In this document: positions 25,338-34,205 of the stretch, piece after piece | Numbering within the stretch: the first letter of the stretch is position 1 | Layout of the letters: each line of letters opens with the position of its first letter | Source of the DNA: Dyadobacter sp. MSC1_007 | GTDB taxonomy: Bacteria; Bacteroidota; Bacteroidia; Cytophagales; Spirosomataceae | Assembly (NCBI RefSeq): GCF_023667495.1 | Contig: NZ_JAMOZL010000016.1 | Span: 1 to 64,000, forward strand | DNA length: 64,000 nucleotides | Direction: 5' to 3' | Position numbers and translations under genes: made by a program | The notes under the pieces: model-generated | Seen by the model: only the letters and a program-made list of their open reading frames with translations | The model's database searches: none | Told to the model about the DNA's origin: nothing

Positions 25338-26840
25338 TCAATCGGCCTGGTAAAATTTAACTGTTCCGTCCTCCTCATTGCTGGTCACGAGCAGGCTTTT
25401 TCCGTTCGGACTTTTGTCGGACGGGATGAAAAGCACACCTTCGGGTGCATCACCTGTTTTGATGATCTGCAAGAATTTGGGGGCGGCGGGATCGCTTAAA
25501 TCGTAGACGCCGATAGCATCAACGCGTTCCAGGGCAATGAAAGCAACAGGCTTGTTGTTCATCCAGCCGATTGTAACACCTTCCGGCTCTACACCTTTGT
25601 CGTCGGAACGGTCGTCGTCATAAAGTCCGGTTTTGATCACTTCCTGTTCAAGGCTGTTTCCGGAATCAGTTACAAGTTGCATGGTAGCCGCATTGAAAAT
25701 GCTGAAACCACGTCCCCCGAATCCGTAAAGCACATCATAGTCACCGTCGTTGTCGATGTCGCCACGTGTGGATGTTACGCGCAGGCGGCCCAGGTTTTCT
25801 GGCTTTTTAAGCTCACCGCCATTTGGAAATACTGTCGCGTCCAATGTCAGGGCGCTCACCCGTTTTTGCTCGTCGAATGCAGTGTATTCCCTTGCATCTC
25901 CTTCATTGGCGGTGATCAGGTAGGCAGTCCCGTTGACCGAAAATCCTGAAATCGCATCAGGCAGGTAGAAAGATCTTACCGGCCAGTTGGCAAGCTGCTT
26001 TTTACTATCCTTATCGCTTGCATCCATGGCATTCACAAGCTGGCTGATATCCTTCGTTCCAAGCGGGTGAAGTTTGAGGACCGAGCCATTGATCAGGTCC
26101 ACTTCGGCGATGCCGTTGTTCTCCTGCAAGGTCACAAAAGCCTTTTTCGAGTCAGCCGAAATAGAGACATATTCCGGTTCGATATCCTGCGCAAAGGATG
26201 CATTCAACCCAAACACCCTGAAACCAGCAGCCGAAAGCGTTGGGTAGGAAGCAGCAAAAGCGGCAAAATTCAGTGTTTTGACGCTATAATTGTCGGTAAC
26301 GTCGATAATGGAAATGGTACCCTCGGGGTCATTGCTGTAACTCGCATTAGGCTCGCCTTCATTTGCAGTGACAATAAAACGGCCGTCGGGGCTGAAAGTA
26401 ACCATGTCGGGCAATGCACCTACCGTCACTTGTTTGATCGTCGTCAATGTGGAAGTATTGAGCACGATCACACTTCCATTCTGTTGTTTCTGAGTTGCTT
26501 CCAATGCAATGGCCAGCTTTCCGCCGGATACGGCGACACTATTAGCCACACCGCCGAGCGACGAGACATTGATCGGTGCCAATTTCTTAATGGTTGGAAA
26601 TGCTGACAGGTCCAGAACATCTACCAAAGCAGAAGTCTCATTGTTGACGGTGAACAGCCGCTTGGAATCAGGGTCATAAGCGGAGATTTCCGCGGCGGCA
26701 GTTCCGCCCAGATCGGTGCCCGCTACTTCACGGAATGCCGCCGGGTTTTCGATCGGGTTTTGAGGGAAATGGTCGTTGATACAACCATTCAAAAGCGCCG
26801 CAGCAAGTGCGAGCGCAGGGAGTGATTTTTTTGAGATCAT
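25338..26840 (-). CDS. Choice-of-anchor-I beta-propeller lipoprotein
   Basis: A 500-residue predicted lipoprotein with lipobox Cys20 (LLNGC). The chain reads as a seven-bladed propeller of the choice-of-anchor I / LVIVD-like family, with repeated ITANEGE and VEPEGV segments and a calcium-loop motif, DIDNDGDYD (about 366-374). Such proteins are often annotated as alkaline-phosphatase-like or esterase-like, but this one lacks the phosphatase domain. It lies 105 nt downstream of the ThuA gene in the same direction. Cell-surface or periplasmic location is inferred from the lipobox. Confidence 0.82.
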   Translation of the reverse strand: MISKKSLPALALAAALLNGCINDHFPQNPIENPAAFREVAGTDLGGTAAAEISAYDPDSKRLFTVNNETSALVDVLDLSAFPTIKKLAPINVSSLGGVANSVAVSGGKLAIALEATQKQQNGSVIVLNTSTLTTIKQVTVGALPDMVTFSPDGRFIVTANEGEPNASYSNDPEGTISIIDVTDNYSVKTLNFAAFAASYPTLSAAGFRVFGLNASFAQDIEPEYVSISADSKKAFVTLQENNGIAEVDLINGSVLKLHPLGTKDISQLVNAMDASDKDSKKQLANWPVRSFYLPDAISGFSVNGTAYLITANEGDAREYTAFDEQKRVSALTLDATVFPNGGELKKPENLGRLRVTSTRGDIDNDGDYDVLYGFGGRGFSIFNAATMQLVTDSGNSLEQEVIKTGLYDDDRSDDKGVEPEGVTIGWMNNKPVAFIALERVDAIGVYDLSDPAAPKFLQIIKTGDAPEGVLFIPSDKSPNGKSLLVTSNEEDGTVKFYQAD

Positions 26841-26945
26841 GTAGTCGTGAGTAGTTTTAAAAATTAAAAGTACTCACCCATTTAAATGGCTTAATATGAC
26901 CTTTTTAAACTTAACAAAAACATAATCCACGGACACCGGCGGGAA

Positions 26946-27785
26946 TCAGAAACAAGCAGCCCATCCAATGCCGCCCATGATATGCATTAAAGCGTTTTTG
27001 TCCTCAAAAGTAGAAGCGGTATGCCCTATGGCGGTGTAAAACATCCTCCCTTTTCCAACCGTTCGCGTCCAGGCGATAGGATGGTCGCCTTGCATGGCTT
27101 TGGGCCAGAAAGCGCTGTAAGTCTGTTCATCGACGGTCAGCAATACTGTAAAACCCGGCATGTCACGGACATTATCTTTGAAGTTATACCACTCGTCTTT
27201 TTTAGACCACCGTGCAGGAAGGCCCGCTGTGGCCGGATGTTGAACAGGCTCGGTAACGATGGTGGCGACGGGAGCAGGGTTTGGCAAAAAAGTGTGGTCC
27301 CTGAACCGGGTGCCAAGTAGCTGGCCGTACCAATCCCAATCGTATTCCATATCCGAAGCGGAATGGATGCCCGCATAGCCGCCCCCGTTTTCAATGTAGT
27401 TTTGAAATGCTTTTTGCTGCGTGTCCGTCAGGATGTCGCCAGTCGTCGAAAGGAAGATAACGGCCTTGTATGAACGCAGGCACGTTGGATTGAAATAACC
27501 GCCGTCCTCAGTAGCATCGACCTGCCAGCCGAGCTTTTGGCCCTCAGCCTTAATTGCCTCGATACCTTTTTCAATGGATTTGTGCCTGAAACCGTTTGTT
27601 TTGGAAAATAGTAGCACTGCCTTGCCGCCTGATGCATTACACGGCCCCACGAATTCATGATCGAAAGCCGGTTTTTGCCAGGGTAACCGTTTTAAAACAT
27701 ATAATGCATAAACGGCCGAGCCTCCCAAGAGCAAAAGCGTCATCAGAATAACCCCTTTGCCGATGGTCAGGACTTTGTGGTTCAT
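26946..27785 (-). CDS. ThuA-domain protein with membrane anchor
   Basis: A 279-residue protein. An N-terminal membrane helix (about 9-30) tethers a ThuA domain (about 52-279) of the glutamine-amidotransferase-like fold. Typical segments are LLFSKTNGFRHKSIEKGI, GGYAGIHSASD (about 136-146), and the GRMFYTAIGH stretch near the end. Members act in sugar metabolism (trehalose utilisation, or glycan hydrolysis when fused to other domains), but the reaction is unproven. The start is 7 nt after the TspO-like stop, so the two are cotranscribed. Confidence 0.87.
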   Translation of the reverse strand: MNHKVLTIGKGVILMTLLLLGGSAVYALYVLKRLPWQKPAFDHEFVGPCNASGGKAVLLFSKTNGFRHKSIEKGIEAIKAEGQKLGWQVDATEDGGYFNPTCLRSYKAVIFLSTTGDILTDTQQKAFQNYIENGGGYAGIHSASDMEYDWDWYGQLLGTRFRDHTFLPNPAPVATIVTEPVQHPATAGLPARWSKKDEWYNFKDNVRDMPGFTVLLTVDEQTYSAFWPKAMQGDHPIAWTRTVGKGRMFYTAIGHTASTFEDKNALMHIMGGIGWAACF

Positions 27786-27792
27786 GTGCGGA

Positions 27793-28587
27793 TTAGTTGA
27801 TTTTTAGCCTGCTTTCTTCCAAAAAATGCCTTCCCCGGTTACGGTAGGCATGCACACTGCTGCTTACCAGTATGATTGCCGAAACAGCGATGGCGGTATA
27901 AGCGACTGTCGGCATAGTATCCCAGTTCGCAACCGCTACTGCGATCAATGCCCATATTCCTACCATAGCCGACTCGCGCAGGTTACGCGTCCAGGTCAAT
28001 GCGATATTGATGATACCCGCAATGCAGATCATGATCACAGTAAGCGCAAGTGGTGTGAGCCCGAAACCATTCCAGCCGATTTTGGTCAGATATGCAGCGA
28101 TATTGGCGATCAATGCCACGCAAATCCAGCCCAGGTAAATCGCAAATGGCCACCAGGTGAGCGCTATTTGTTTAATAGGGATAACGTCCAGTTCCATGCG
28201 CGTGCGCACGACAATGCGCCAAAGGGTAGCGAGCAACACAGTCATAATCAAGACCGAGGTACCGGTGTAATCGTAAAGCCAGGCGATCACCCACACGCTA
28301 TTAGCAGCACAAGAGATCACAAACAGCCATCCGATCTTCTCTACAACCTCCGGAACATTTTTTTTTCCAAACAAGCCCCTGCTTTGATATACCACAAATG
28401 CGGCAAGGCCAATGTATATCAATCCCCAGATCGAGAAAGCATAACCAGCCGGGGTGAACAGGTTCTGGTATCGCGCCGAAACGCTGGCCATGGTGCTGTT
28501 GTTGAAAATGCCGGTGTTGGACAGGTAATTAATGACCACCGTCACGATCAAGGCGAGGATATTGGCTATTTGCAGGGTCTTTTTCAT
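27793..28587 (-). CDS. TspO/MBR-like tryptophan-rich membrane protein
   Basis: A 264-residue polytopic protein with about eight hydrophobic segments and many Trp residues. The FTPAGYAFSIWGLIYIGL segment (about 45-62) matches the core of the TspO/MBR and related tryptophan-rich sensory family. It is longer than classical TspO (about 160 aa), so it belongs to the extended form seen in Bacteroidota. Ligand and function are unknown; tetrapyrrole or light/stress roles are known only for classical TspO. It is the first gene of a two-gene unit with ThuA. Confidence 0.75.
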   Translation of the reverse strand: MKKTLQIANILALIVTVVINYLSNTGIFNNSTMASVSARYQNLFTPAGYAFSIWGLIYIGLAAFVVYQSRGLFGKKNVPEVVEKIGWLFVISCAANSVWVIAWLYDYTGTSVLIMTVLLATLWRIVVRTRMELDVIPIKQIALTWWPFAIYLGWICVALIANIAAYLTKIGWNGFGLTPLALTVIMICIAGIINIALTWTRNLRESAMVGIWALIAVAVANWDTMPTVAYTAIAVSAIILVSSSVHAYRNRGRHFLEESRLKIN

Positions 28588-28632
28588 GTTAACTGATAAG
28601 TAGTGAACTTGGGATACTTACCGTTATAAAAA

Positions 28633-28661
28633 ATTATGCCCCGTTTTGTGCGGGGCATAAT
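28633..28661 (-). terminator. Intrinsic terminator of the Oar-like receptor
   Basis: An 11-bp perfect stem, ATTATGCCCCG (28633-28643) with CGGGGCATAAT (28651-28661). On the minus strand it is followed by a T6 run. It lies 45 nt after the receptor stop. Confidence 0.88.
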
Positions 28662-28705
28662 GGTTCAGTAGCTTGATAAAAAGCTATTCTTTTTTCATCA
28701 AACTA

Positions 28706-31700
28706 TTAAAACGAATACCGCAGGCCCAGCTGAATCTGGAAGGGGTTTCCGTTCAGGCTGGAAACACCAGCACCCTTGTTGACGTCGTAAACGAATTGTT
28801 CTTTGGTCTTGTCGAAGCTTTTGATCGTGTAAAGGGTCTGCTTGCCAAGGTTGGTACCCACTCCCCAATCTTTGTTCAGAGCGTTCGTAAGGTTGAAAAC
28901 ATCGATGGAAGCCTCGATGCCATGTGTTTTGTGGATCTTGAAACGCTTCGACAAACGGACGTCAAGCACACCGTAAAAACCATTCACACCGCCGTTACGC
29001 TCGGCCATCTGGCCCATATTCTCGCGAATGTATTTTTTGATGCTCTCTTCTGCTTTCGGGTTGTCCAGGATCGCTTTAAGGCCTGTTTTGATATATTCAG
29101 GAGTAGCTGCACCATTCTGATCGTAGATGTAAGGCAAGTCGTTGGATGATACGAAATCACCGTTCATATTGCCGACCACTGCCAGTGAGTAGCGCGTGCC
29201 GCCGATGCCAGAATAACGAAGGCCGAAAGTTACTCCCCAGAAGCTTGGCGCAGTACCGTAAATTACGACTTTCTGACGGAACTGGTTGTTGGCGTAGTTC
29301 ATCCGGCTCAGGTCACGTGGATCGTCGATCACCATCTGGTCCAGGGTCGCGGTGTTGGCCACGTTACCATTGTAGGATGTGTTGTCCTTCGAATCGTTCC
29401 AGGTGTAGGAAGCGGTGATCTGCCCGTCGCGGAAGTATTTGTAAGTACCGTCGATCACGAGGGCGTACTGGTTTTTCTTTCCTTCGCTGACGAGTTCAAG
29501 CACGCGTCCCACTTTGTTGGTCTTACGGCCATGTAGCCAGTTGGTAGCGCCGTTAGTGGCATTGATGGACGTCGCTGGCACGTATACGCCGCGATTGGCT
29601 TCGGCAGCAAGGCGGAAGAACGGATCCTCGACCATATTGCGGTCGATGTACATATAATTATTGCGGGCCCACGAAGCATATCCGCTGATACCGATCCGGA
29701 GACGGTCGCTGAAAAAGTGGTTGTATGAAAAATTGGTTTTATACAAAACAGGCACTTTCGCATCTGAGCTGTTGGTGTTGATCGTGATCAGCCTTTCGAT
29801 GCCTTGCGTGTTGAAAAGTTCTGCGCCCGGAGCCTTGGAGGGATCATTGCGGTAGGCCGGGAAATCCGGTGTCGGCACGAGTGCACCCTGAATGTCGACC
29901 GATGCCACTTTTGTTCCGTCGAAAAGCATATTGTTCACCATCGAGTAGGGGTTCAGCGCCGATCCGAAGATACCAGCTCCGAAGCGGATCACATCCTTGC
30001 TTTGCTCGTTGACGTCCCAGGTAAACTGAACGCGTGGCTGCAATTGCGTAGTGTTGATCTTGTTGTTGGTTTTAATCCCCAGTTCATCAAATACTACCTG
30101 GCTGAAATTGGCGCGGTTCAGGTATTGGGTATTGTCCAGGCGAAGACCGGCGGTCATTTCCAGCCCGACGCCCAGTTTTGTGTCCATTTGCGCGTAAATG
30201 CCTGTGCTCAGAGATTTTACTTTCTGGCTGGCGTCGTCTACGATATAGATTTCGCGGGCATAACGGTAGGGTTTCAGGTTATTGAAATTATCGATACCAG
30301 TGAAATAGAAACGGCCGTTCATTTCGCTTCCATAACGCGAATGCATCACATTGTACATCAAATCAATACCGAAAGTAAAGTTGATCTTTCCGGTGTTGTA
30401 ATACAGGTTGTTTACCGCCTGCAAAACATTTCCCTTGAACCATTCCGGCGAAAAGCGCTGGCCGCCAATCTGGATCGAAGTCAGATAATTACTCGTTCCG
30501 GAAACCGACTGCACGTTTTCGACGATAGCTCTCGGAATGCTCTGTGTGGGCAGTTCAGGACTTGCGAGCACGGCCACGTCTTCATAAAAATGCTGTACTT
30601 TCAACTCATTCGTTGTGCGTGGGTTCAAGCTCGTACGTAGCGAGGCCATAATGCTGTTGTCAAACTTTTTGCGATCGATATAGGATTCGTAAAAGTTGAT
30701 ATTCGAGTTATCGCCTTCCGAAAGGTTATCCTTTTCGATCACCGTGTTGTTGCGCAGGGTGAGCAGGTTCTTTGCATTCAACTGCCAGTCGATACGCGCA
30801 AACAATGCGTCCGTTCCTTTGGCTTTATCAAATGCACCGAATTGCGGATGGTCCGACACGCCGTATTTTTCACGGGCAATGCCTACGAATTTTTCAAGCG
30901 TAGACTGCGTCACACGGTTTGCAGCTTCGTCGGCAGGTGACAGAATGTTGGCAATGTAAAGCGGACGTGAATCTGCCTGATGGTCCCATGCCACGAAGAA
31001 ATGCGCTTTGTCGCGGATGATAGGTCCGCCCAGCGAAAAGCCGTATTGGTAAGTCGAAAATTCCTGCGTCCTTTTGTTGCCACGAAGGTCATATTTGCTC
31101 GAAAGTGCGTCGTTACGCATGTACGTGAACGCGCTGCCCGACAGTTTGTTAGTGCCCGATTTCGTCACGGTGCTGATAGTACCACCACCGGCGCGGCCCA
31201 TGGTAACGTCATATTCGTTGGTAACAACTTTAAACTCCCGGATCGCTTCCATGGAGATCGAATAGGCGCTCTGTGTGCTGCCGCCGGCTACGGTCCCACG
31301 GGAGGTCATACCGTCGAGCGTGTAGTTTGTAGAAGACCCTAGCTGACCGCCCAGGCTGTTGCCATTGCTTAATGGCGAAAGGTCTATCAGCGTAGTGAAG
31401 TTACGGCCGTTTACCGGCAGCCTTGCAATATCCTTCGCCGTTACGGGCGTGGATGCACCAAGCGTAACCACTGTATTTTTAAGTGAATTAGCCACGATAT
31501 CAACCGCTTGCAGCTCGTTAGAGCTGGCTTCCAGGCTGAAATTCAGACGAAGCTGATCGCCCTGGTTAAGTGAATAGCCTGTCTTTTTTTGTTCACCATA
31601 TCCAATAAACGACACGGTAATAGAGTAGGGGGAGCCGAGTGGTAACTGCTTGATAATGTAGTCGCCATTGGCATCCGTTACCGTACCCGTGCTGAACCCG

Positions 31701-31864
31701 GTCGATTCATTTTTTACAAAAACCGTTGCTCCTACAACCGGTCCCACATTCCCTTCCGAGACCTTTCCGGTAATCGATGCCTCATTCCCCTGCGCGAAGG
31801 CCAATGGGCCGGCGGACAGCAGCAATGCGCATATTCCGAGACATGCAGTAATTAATTTAATCAT
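28706..31864 (-). CDS. Oar-like TonB-dependent receptor
   Basis: A 1052-residue outer-membrane receptor. A signal peptide (1-25) precedes a carboxypeptidase-regulatory domain (about 28-115; GTVTDANGDY), a plug with the Oar-type VNGRNFTTLIDLSP segment (about 145-158), EFKVVTNEYDVTMGRAGGG, and a long barrel ending LGLRYSF. Oar-like proteins are TonB receptors with a distinctive plug, several linked to protein or peptide export or uptake in Bacteroidota and myxobacteria. ATG 31864 is chosen over GTG 31900 because the -7 promoter box covers the GTG. It has its own promoter and terminator. Confidence 0.92.
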   Translation of the reverse strand: MIKLITACLGICALLLSAGPLAFAQGNEASITGKVSEGNVGPVVGATVFVKNESTGFSTGTVTDANGDYIIKQLPLGSPYSITVSFIGYGEQKKTGYSLNQGDQLRLNFSLEASSNELQAVDIVANSLKNTVVTLGASTPVTAKDIARLPVNGRNFTTLIDLSPLSNGNSLGGQLGSSTNYTLDGMTSRGTVAGGSTQSAYSISMEAIREFKVVTNEYDVTMGRAGGGTISTVTKSGTNKLSGSAFTYMRNDALSSKYDLRGNKRTQEFSTYQYGFSLGGPIIRDKAHFFVAWDHQADSRPLYIANILSPADEAANRVTQSTLEKFVGIAREKYGVSDHPQFGAFDKAKGTDALFARIDWQLNAKNLLTLRNNTVIEKDNLSEGDNSNINFYESYIDRKKFDNSIMASLRTSLNPRTTNELKVQHFYEDVAVLASPELPTQSIPRAIVENVQSVSGTSNYLTSIQIGGQRFSPEWFKGNVLQAVNNLYYNTGKINFTFGIDLMYNVMHSRYGSEMNGRFYFTGIDNFNNLKPYRYAREIYIVDDASQKVKSLSTGIYAQMDTKLGVGLEMTAGLRLDNTQYLNRANFSQVVFDELGIKTNNKINTTQLQPRVQFTWDVNEQSKDVIRFGAGIFGSALNPYSMVNNMLFDGTKVASVDIQGALVPTPDFPAYRNDPSKAPGAELFNTQGIERLITINTNSSDAKVPVLYKTNFSYNHFFSDRLRIGISGYASWARNNYMYIDRNMVEDPFFRLAAEANRGVYVPATSINATNGATNWLHGRKTNKVGRVLELVSEGKKNQYALVIDGTYKYFRDGQITASYTWNDSKDNTSYNGNVANTATLDQMVIDDPRDLSRMNYANNQFRQKVVIYGTAPSFWGVTFGLRYSGIGGTRYSLAVVGNMNGDFVSSNDLPYIYDQNGAATPEYIKTGLKAILDNPKAEESIKKYIRENMGQMAERNGGVNGFYGVLDVRLSKRFKIHKTHGIEASIDVFNLTNALNKDWGVGTNLGKQTLYTIKSFDKTKEQFVYDVNKGAGVSSLNGNPFQIQLGLRYSF

Positions 31865-31899
31865 TTTTCTGTTCGTTTGGTTAACCCTTGAATAAGCCA

Positions 31900-31907
31900 C
31901 AAATGTA
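31900..31907 (-). promoter_or_regulatory. -7 promoter element of the Oar-like receptor
   Basis: On the minus strand this reads TACATTTG, a match to TAnnTTTG, 35 nt before ATG 31864. No TTG is found at the usual upstream spacing. The box overlaps an in-frame GTG, which decides the start. Confidence 0.5.
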
Positions 31908-32017
31908 GGCGGGCAATATTATCAGCCCGTTAAGACCATATTACCCTTGGGTTAACTTAATGAAAGCATCTGAAAGGAATTTGAAATGAATAGAAACTTA
32001 AATAAAGTCAATATTTA

Positions 32018-33109
32018 ATGCGTGGTGTTTTATTTCTGTTGATAGTATGGCTTGCGGGCAGTGCGTGTTTTGCCCAGAATGTAGTTCAAAAAAGGGTAAT
32101 TCTGATCGGTGATGCCGGGGAGATCAATCCGAAACAGCATGAAGCGTTGACCAGCGCAGCGGCACATATTATTCCGGGAAAATCGATTGTCATGTTCCTG
32201 GGGGATAATATTTATCCGCACGGAATGGGCTTGCCAGGAAGCGCGGAAGAAAAACAGACGCAGGAGATCATACGCGCTCAATTTACGCCTATGCGCGCCG
32301 CGGGAGCGCCCACCTATTTCGTTCCCGGCAACCACGACTGGGACCGATCGGGAGCGCAGGGGCTGGCCAAAATCAAAAGGCAGGGCGAATTCCTGCGTGA
32401 GCAGAACGATCCCGGCCTGGAACTGATCCCCGCCGGAGGATGTCCCGGCCCTGTTGAAGTCCCACTCGGGGATAGCCTGCTGGTTATGGTATTTGACAGC
32501 GAATGGTGGCTTTTTCCGCATCAGAAGACCGGACCTGCCGATAGCTGCGCATGCAATTCGAAAGAGGAGATCCTGGCTAAAATGCAGTCTGTGAGAGATC
32601 ATAATGCCGGCAAGTTTATCGTTCTGGCATCGCACCATCCATTTCGCAGCTACGGGACGCACGGTGGGAAGTATAGTCTCAAAGACCATATTTTCCCTTT
32701 AACAGCCGTAAAAAAGTGGCTTTGGGTGCCATTGCCTGTCATAGGGTCGCTGTACCCGTTGCTGCGGAGTAAAATCAAGAACCCGGAGGATATGGGACAT
32801 GCTTGGTATCAGGATATGATCGGTCGTGTAAGTCAGGTATTTGATGGTCGCGGGGGCGTGGTATTTGCGGCCGGACATGAGCATGGCCTGCAACTGATCG
32901 ACGACGGGATATTACAGGTCGTGAGTGGGTCTGGTGCCAAGCGTTCCTATGCCCGAAAGGGGAAACATTCGTTATTTGCGCACGCCAAACAAGGGTTCGT
33001 CACCATTGATCTGCTCCAAAACAAAAGCCTGCTGATTACTTATTATGTTGTGGAAGGGAATACTGTGCGCAGTGCATTCAGTTATCCGGTCACCATGGAA
33101 GCAGATTGA
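32018..33109 (+). CDS. Secreted metallophosphoesterase
   Basis: A 363-residue exported calcineurin-like phosphoesterase. A signal peptide (1-19) leads to the metal motifs GDAGE (about 31-35), GDNIYPHG (about 62-69), GNHDWD (about 103-108), LASHHPF (about 207-213) and GHEHG (about 288-292). The set is complete for a dinuclear centre, so the enzyme should be active. The substrate is unknown; similarity to acid-phosphatase-like proteins is only general. The 3' end overlaps the convergent kinase gene by 28 nt. Confidence 0.88.
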   Translation: MRGVLFLLIVWLAGSACFAQNVVQKRVILIGDAGEINPKQHEALTSAAAHIIPGKSIVMFLGDNIYPHGMGLPGSAEEKQTQEIIRAQFTPMRAAGAPTYFVPGNHDWDRSGAQGLAKIKRQGEFLREQNDPGLELIPAGGCPGPVEVPLGDSLLVMVFDSEWWLFPHQKTGPADSCACNSKEEILAKMQSVRDHNAGKFIVLASHHPFRSYGTHGGKYSLKDHIFPLTAVKKWLWVPLPVIGSLYPLLRSKIKNPEDMGHAWYQDMIGRVSQVFDGRGGVVFAAGHEHGLQLIDDGILQVVSGSGAKRSYARKGKHSLFAHAKQGFVTIDLLQNKSLLITYYVVEGNTVRSAFSYPVTMEAD

Positions 33110-34194
33110 TCAGGCAGCGCGGCATGTTCGGCCACCTGCCCGATTTTGAGAGATAATTTCACCTCGAATATTTCTCCGTCATTCCGGATGTCGAGCCCAT
33201 ACTGGCCGGGATAAAGCAGGTCAAGGCGCCTTTGTACGTTTTTCAGGCCAATGCCGCCATAATGCACAGGCTCACCGGACTTGAAAGACGTCATCGTGTT
33301 CACAACCCGAAATTCGAGCTGGTCGTTGACCGTTTTAAGCTCGATATCCAGTGTGTTGGCCCGGTCATTGTCCTTTGAAACGTGCTTGAATGCATTTTCT
33401 ACAAAGGTCATCAATACAAAAGGTGCAATGGCTGCATTGCCCGAGAATGGCTTATTGATATCGACCGTGACAGTAACGTTGCTGTTCTGGCGCAGCTTTT
33501 CGAGCGCGATGAAATTGCGGATATAGTTGATTTCACTGGCCAGCGGCACAAGTTCGTCGTTGCATTCGTAAAGTTGATGCCTGAGGAGTTCGGAAAATTT
33601 AGCCAGCGACGCTGAGGCAACGTCGGGATTTTTGTGGATCAGAAAAAAGATGGAATTAATACTGTTGAACAAAAAATGCGGGTTAAACTGGTATTTGAGG
33701 AAACGCAGCTCGGTTTCCAGCTTTTCCTTTTCCAGGAGCTGCTTTCTCCGCTCGGCCTGTATCCAGTTTTTCGCCAGTTTAATGCTCATGGCCAGCGTCA
33801 TACTCGCCAGCGTGGACGGCATAGCCTGACCGAAGAAAAAGAAAAAGCAGTTTGTTTCATGTCCGAAAAGTGCTTCCACGGACATATTCGTAACCATTGC
33901 ACTCACATAATAGCCCGAAACGATAGCCAGGGCCGTCCCCACAAGCAACAGCGACAGATAACCGACGTATTCTTTAAGCGGGTCCTTTTCGAGGAATCTT
34001 GGCATCAAAAAATACAAGTTGAAATACACCGCAGCGGCCTGCAAGATTACATAGAAGGCAAACTTGATCGCATAGGGAGAAAAAAGAATGCTTTGTGCGG
34101 CTTTGAAGGGATTGCCCATCGCCACTACCCACCACAGGTAATGGTAGGCCAGCCAGAATGGGATATGGTATAGTTTGGAGAGGGCTTTCCGCAT
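33082..34194 (-). CDS. LytS-type sensor histidine kinase without adjacent regulator
   Basis: A 370-residue kinase. Four predicted membrane helices lie in residues 10-150, followed by a short coiled coil (about 155-170). A His_kinase domain has the phospho-His in NPHFLFN (about 173-179) and an N-box MTFVENAFKH (about 265-274). The ATP lid region GGIGLKNVQRRLDLLYPG (about 319-336) is present, so the kinase looks intact. No LytTR regulator gene is adjacent, which is unusual for this family. It begins 11 nt after the molybdopterin-subunit gene stop, so the two are probably cotranscribed. It overlaps the convergent phosphoesterase gene by 28 nt. Confidence 0.9.
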   Translation of the reverse strand: MRKALSKLYHIPFWLAYHYLWWVVAMGNPFKAAQSILFSPYAIKFAFYVILQAAAVYFNLYFLMPRFLEKDPLKEYVGYLSLLLVGTALAIVSGYYVSAMVTNMSVEALFGHETNCFFFFFGQAMPSTLASMTLAMSIKLAKNWIQAERRKQLLEKEKLETELRFLKYQFNPHFLFNSINSIFFLIHKNPDVASASLAKFSELLRHQLYECNDELVPLASEINYIRNFIALEKLRQNSNVTVTVDINKPFSGNAAIAPFVLMTFVENAFKHVSKDNDRANTLDIELKTVNDQLEFRVVNTMTSFKSGEPVHYGGIGLKNVQRRLDLLYPGQYGLDIRNDGEIFEVKLSLKIGQVAEHAALPDQSASMVTG

Positions 34195-34205
34195 GATCGA
34201 ATTTA

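Noticed and set aside
33082..33109. 28-nt overlap of convergent genes as a special antisense regulation
   Set aside because: Short convergent overlaps are common, and nothing else suggests regulation.
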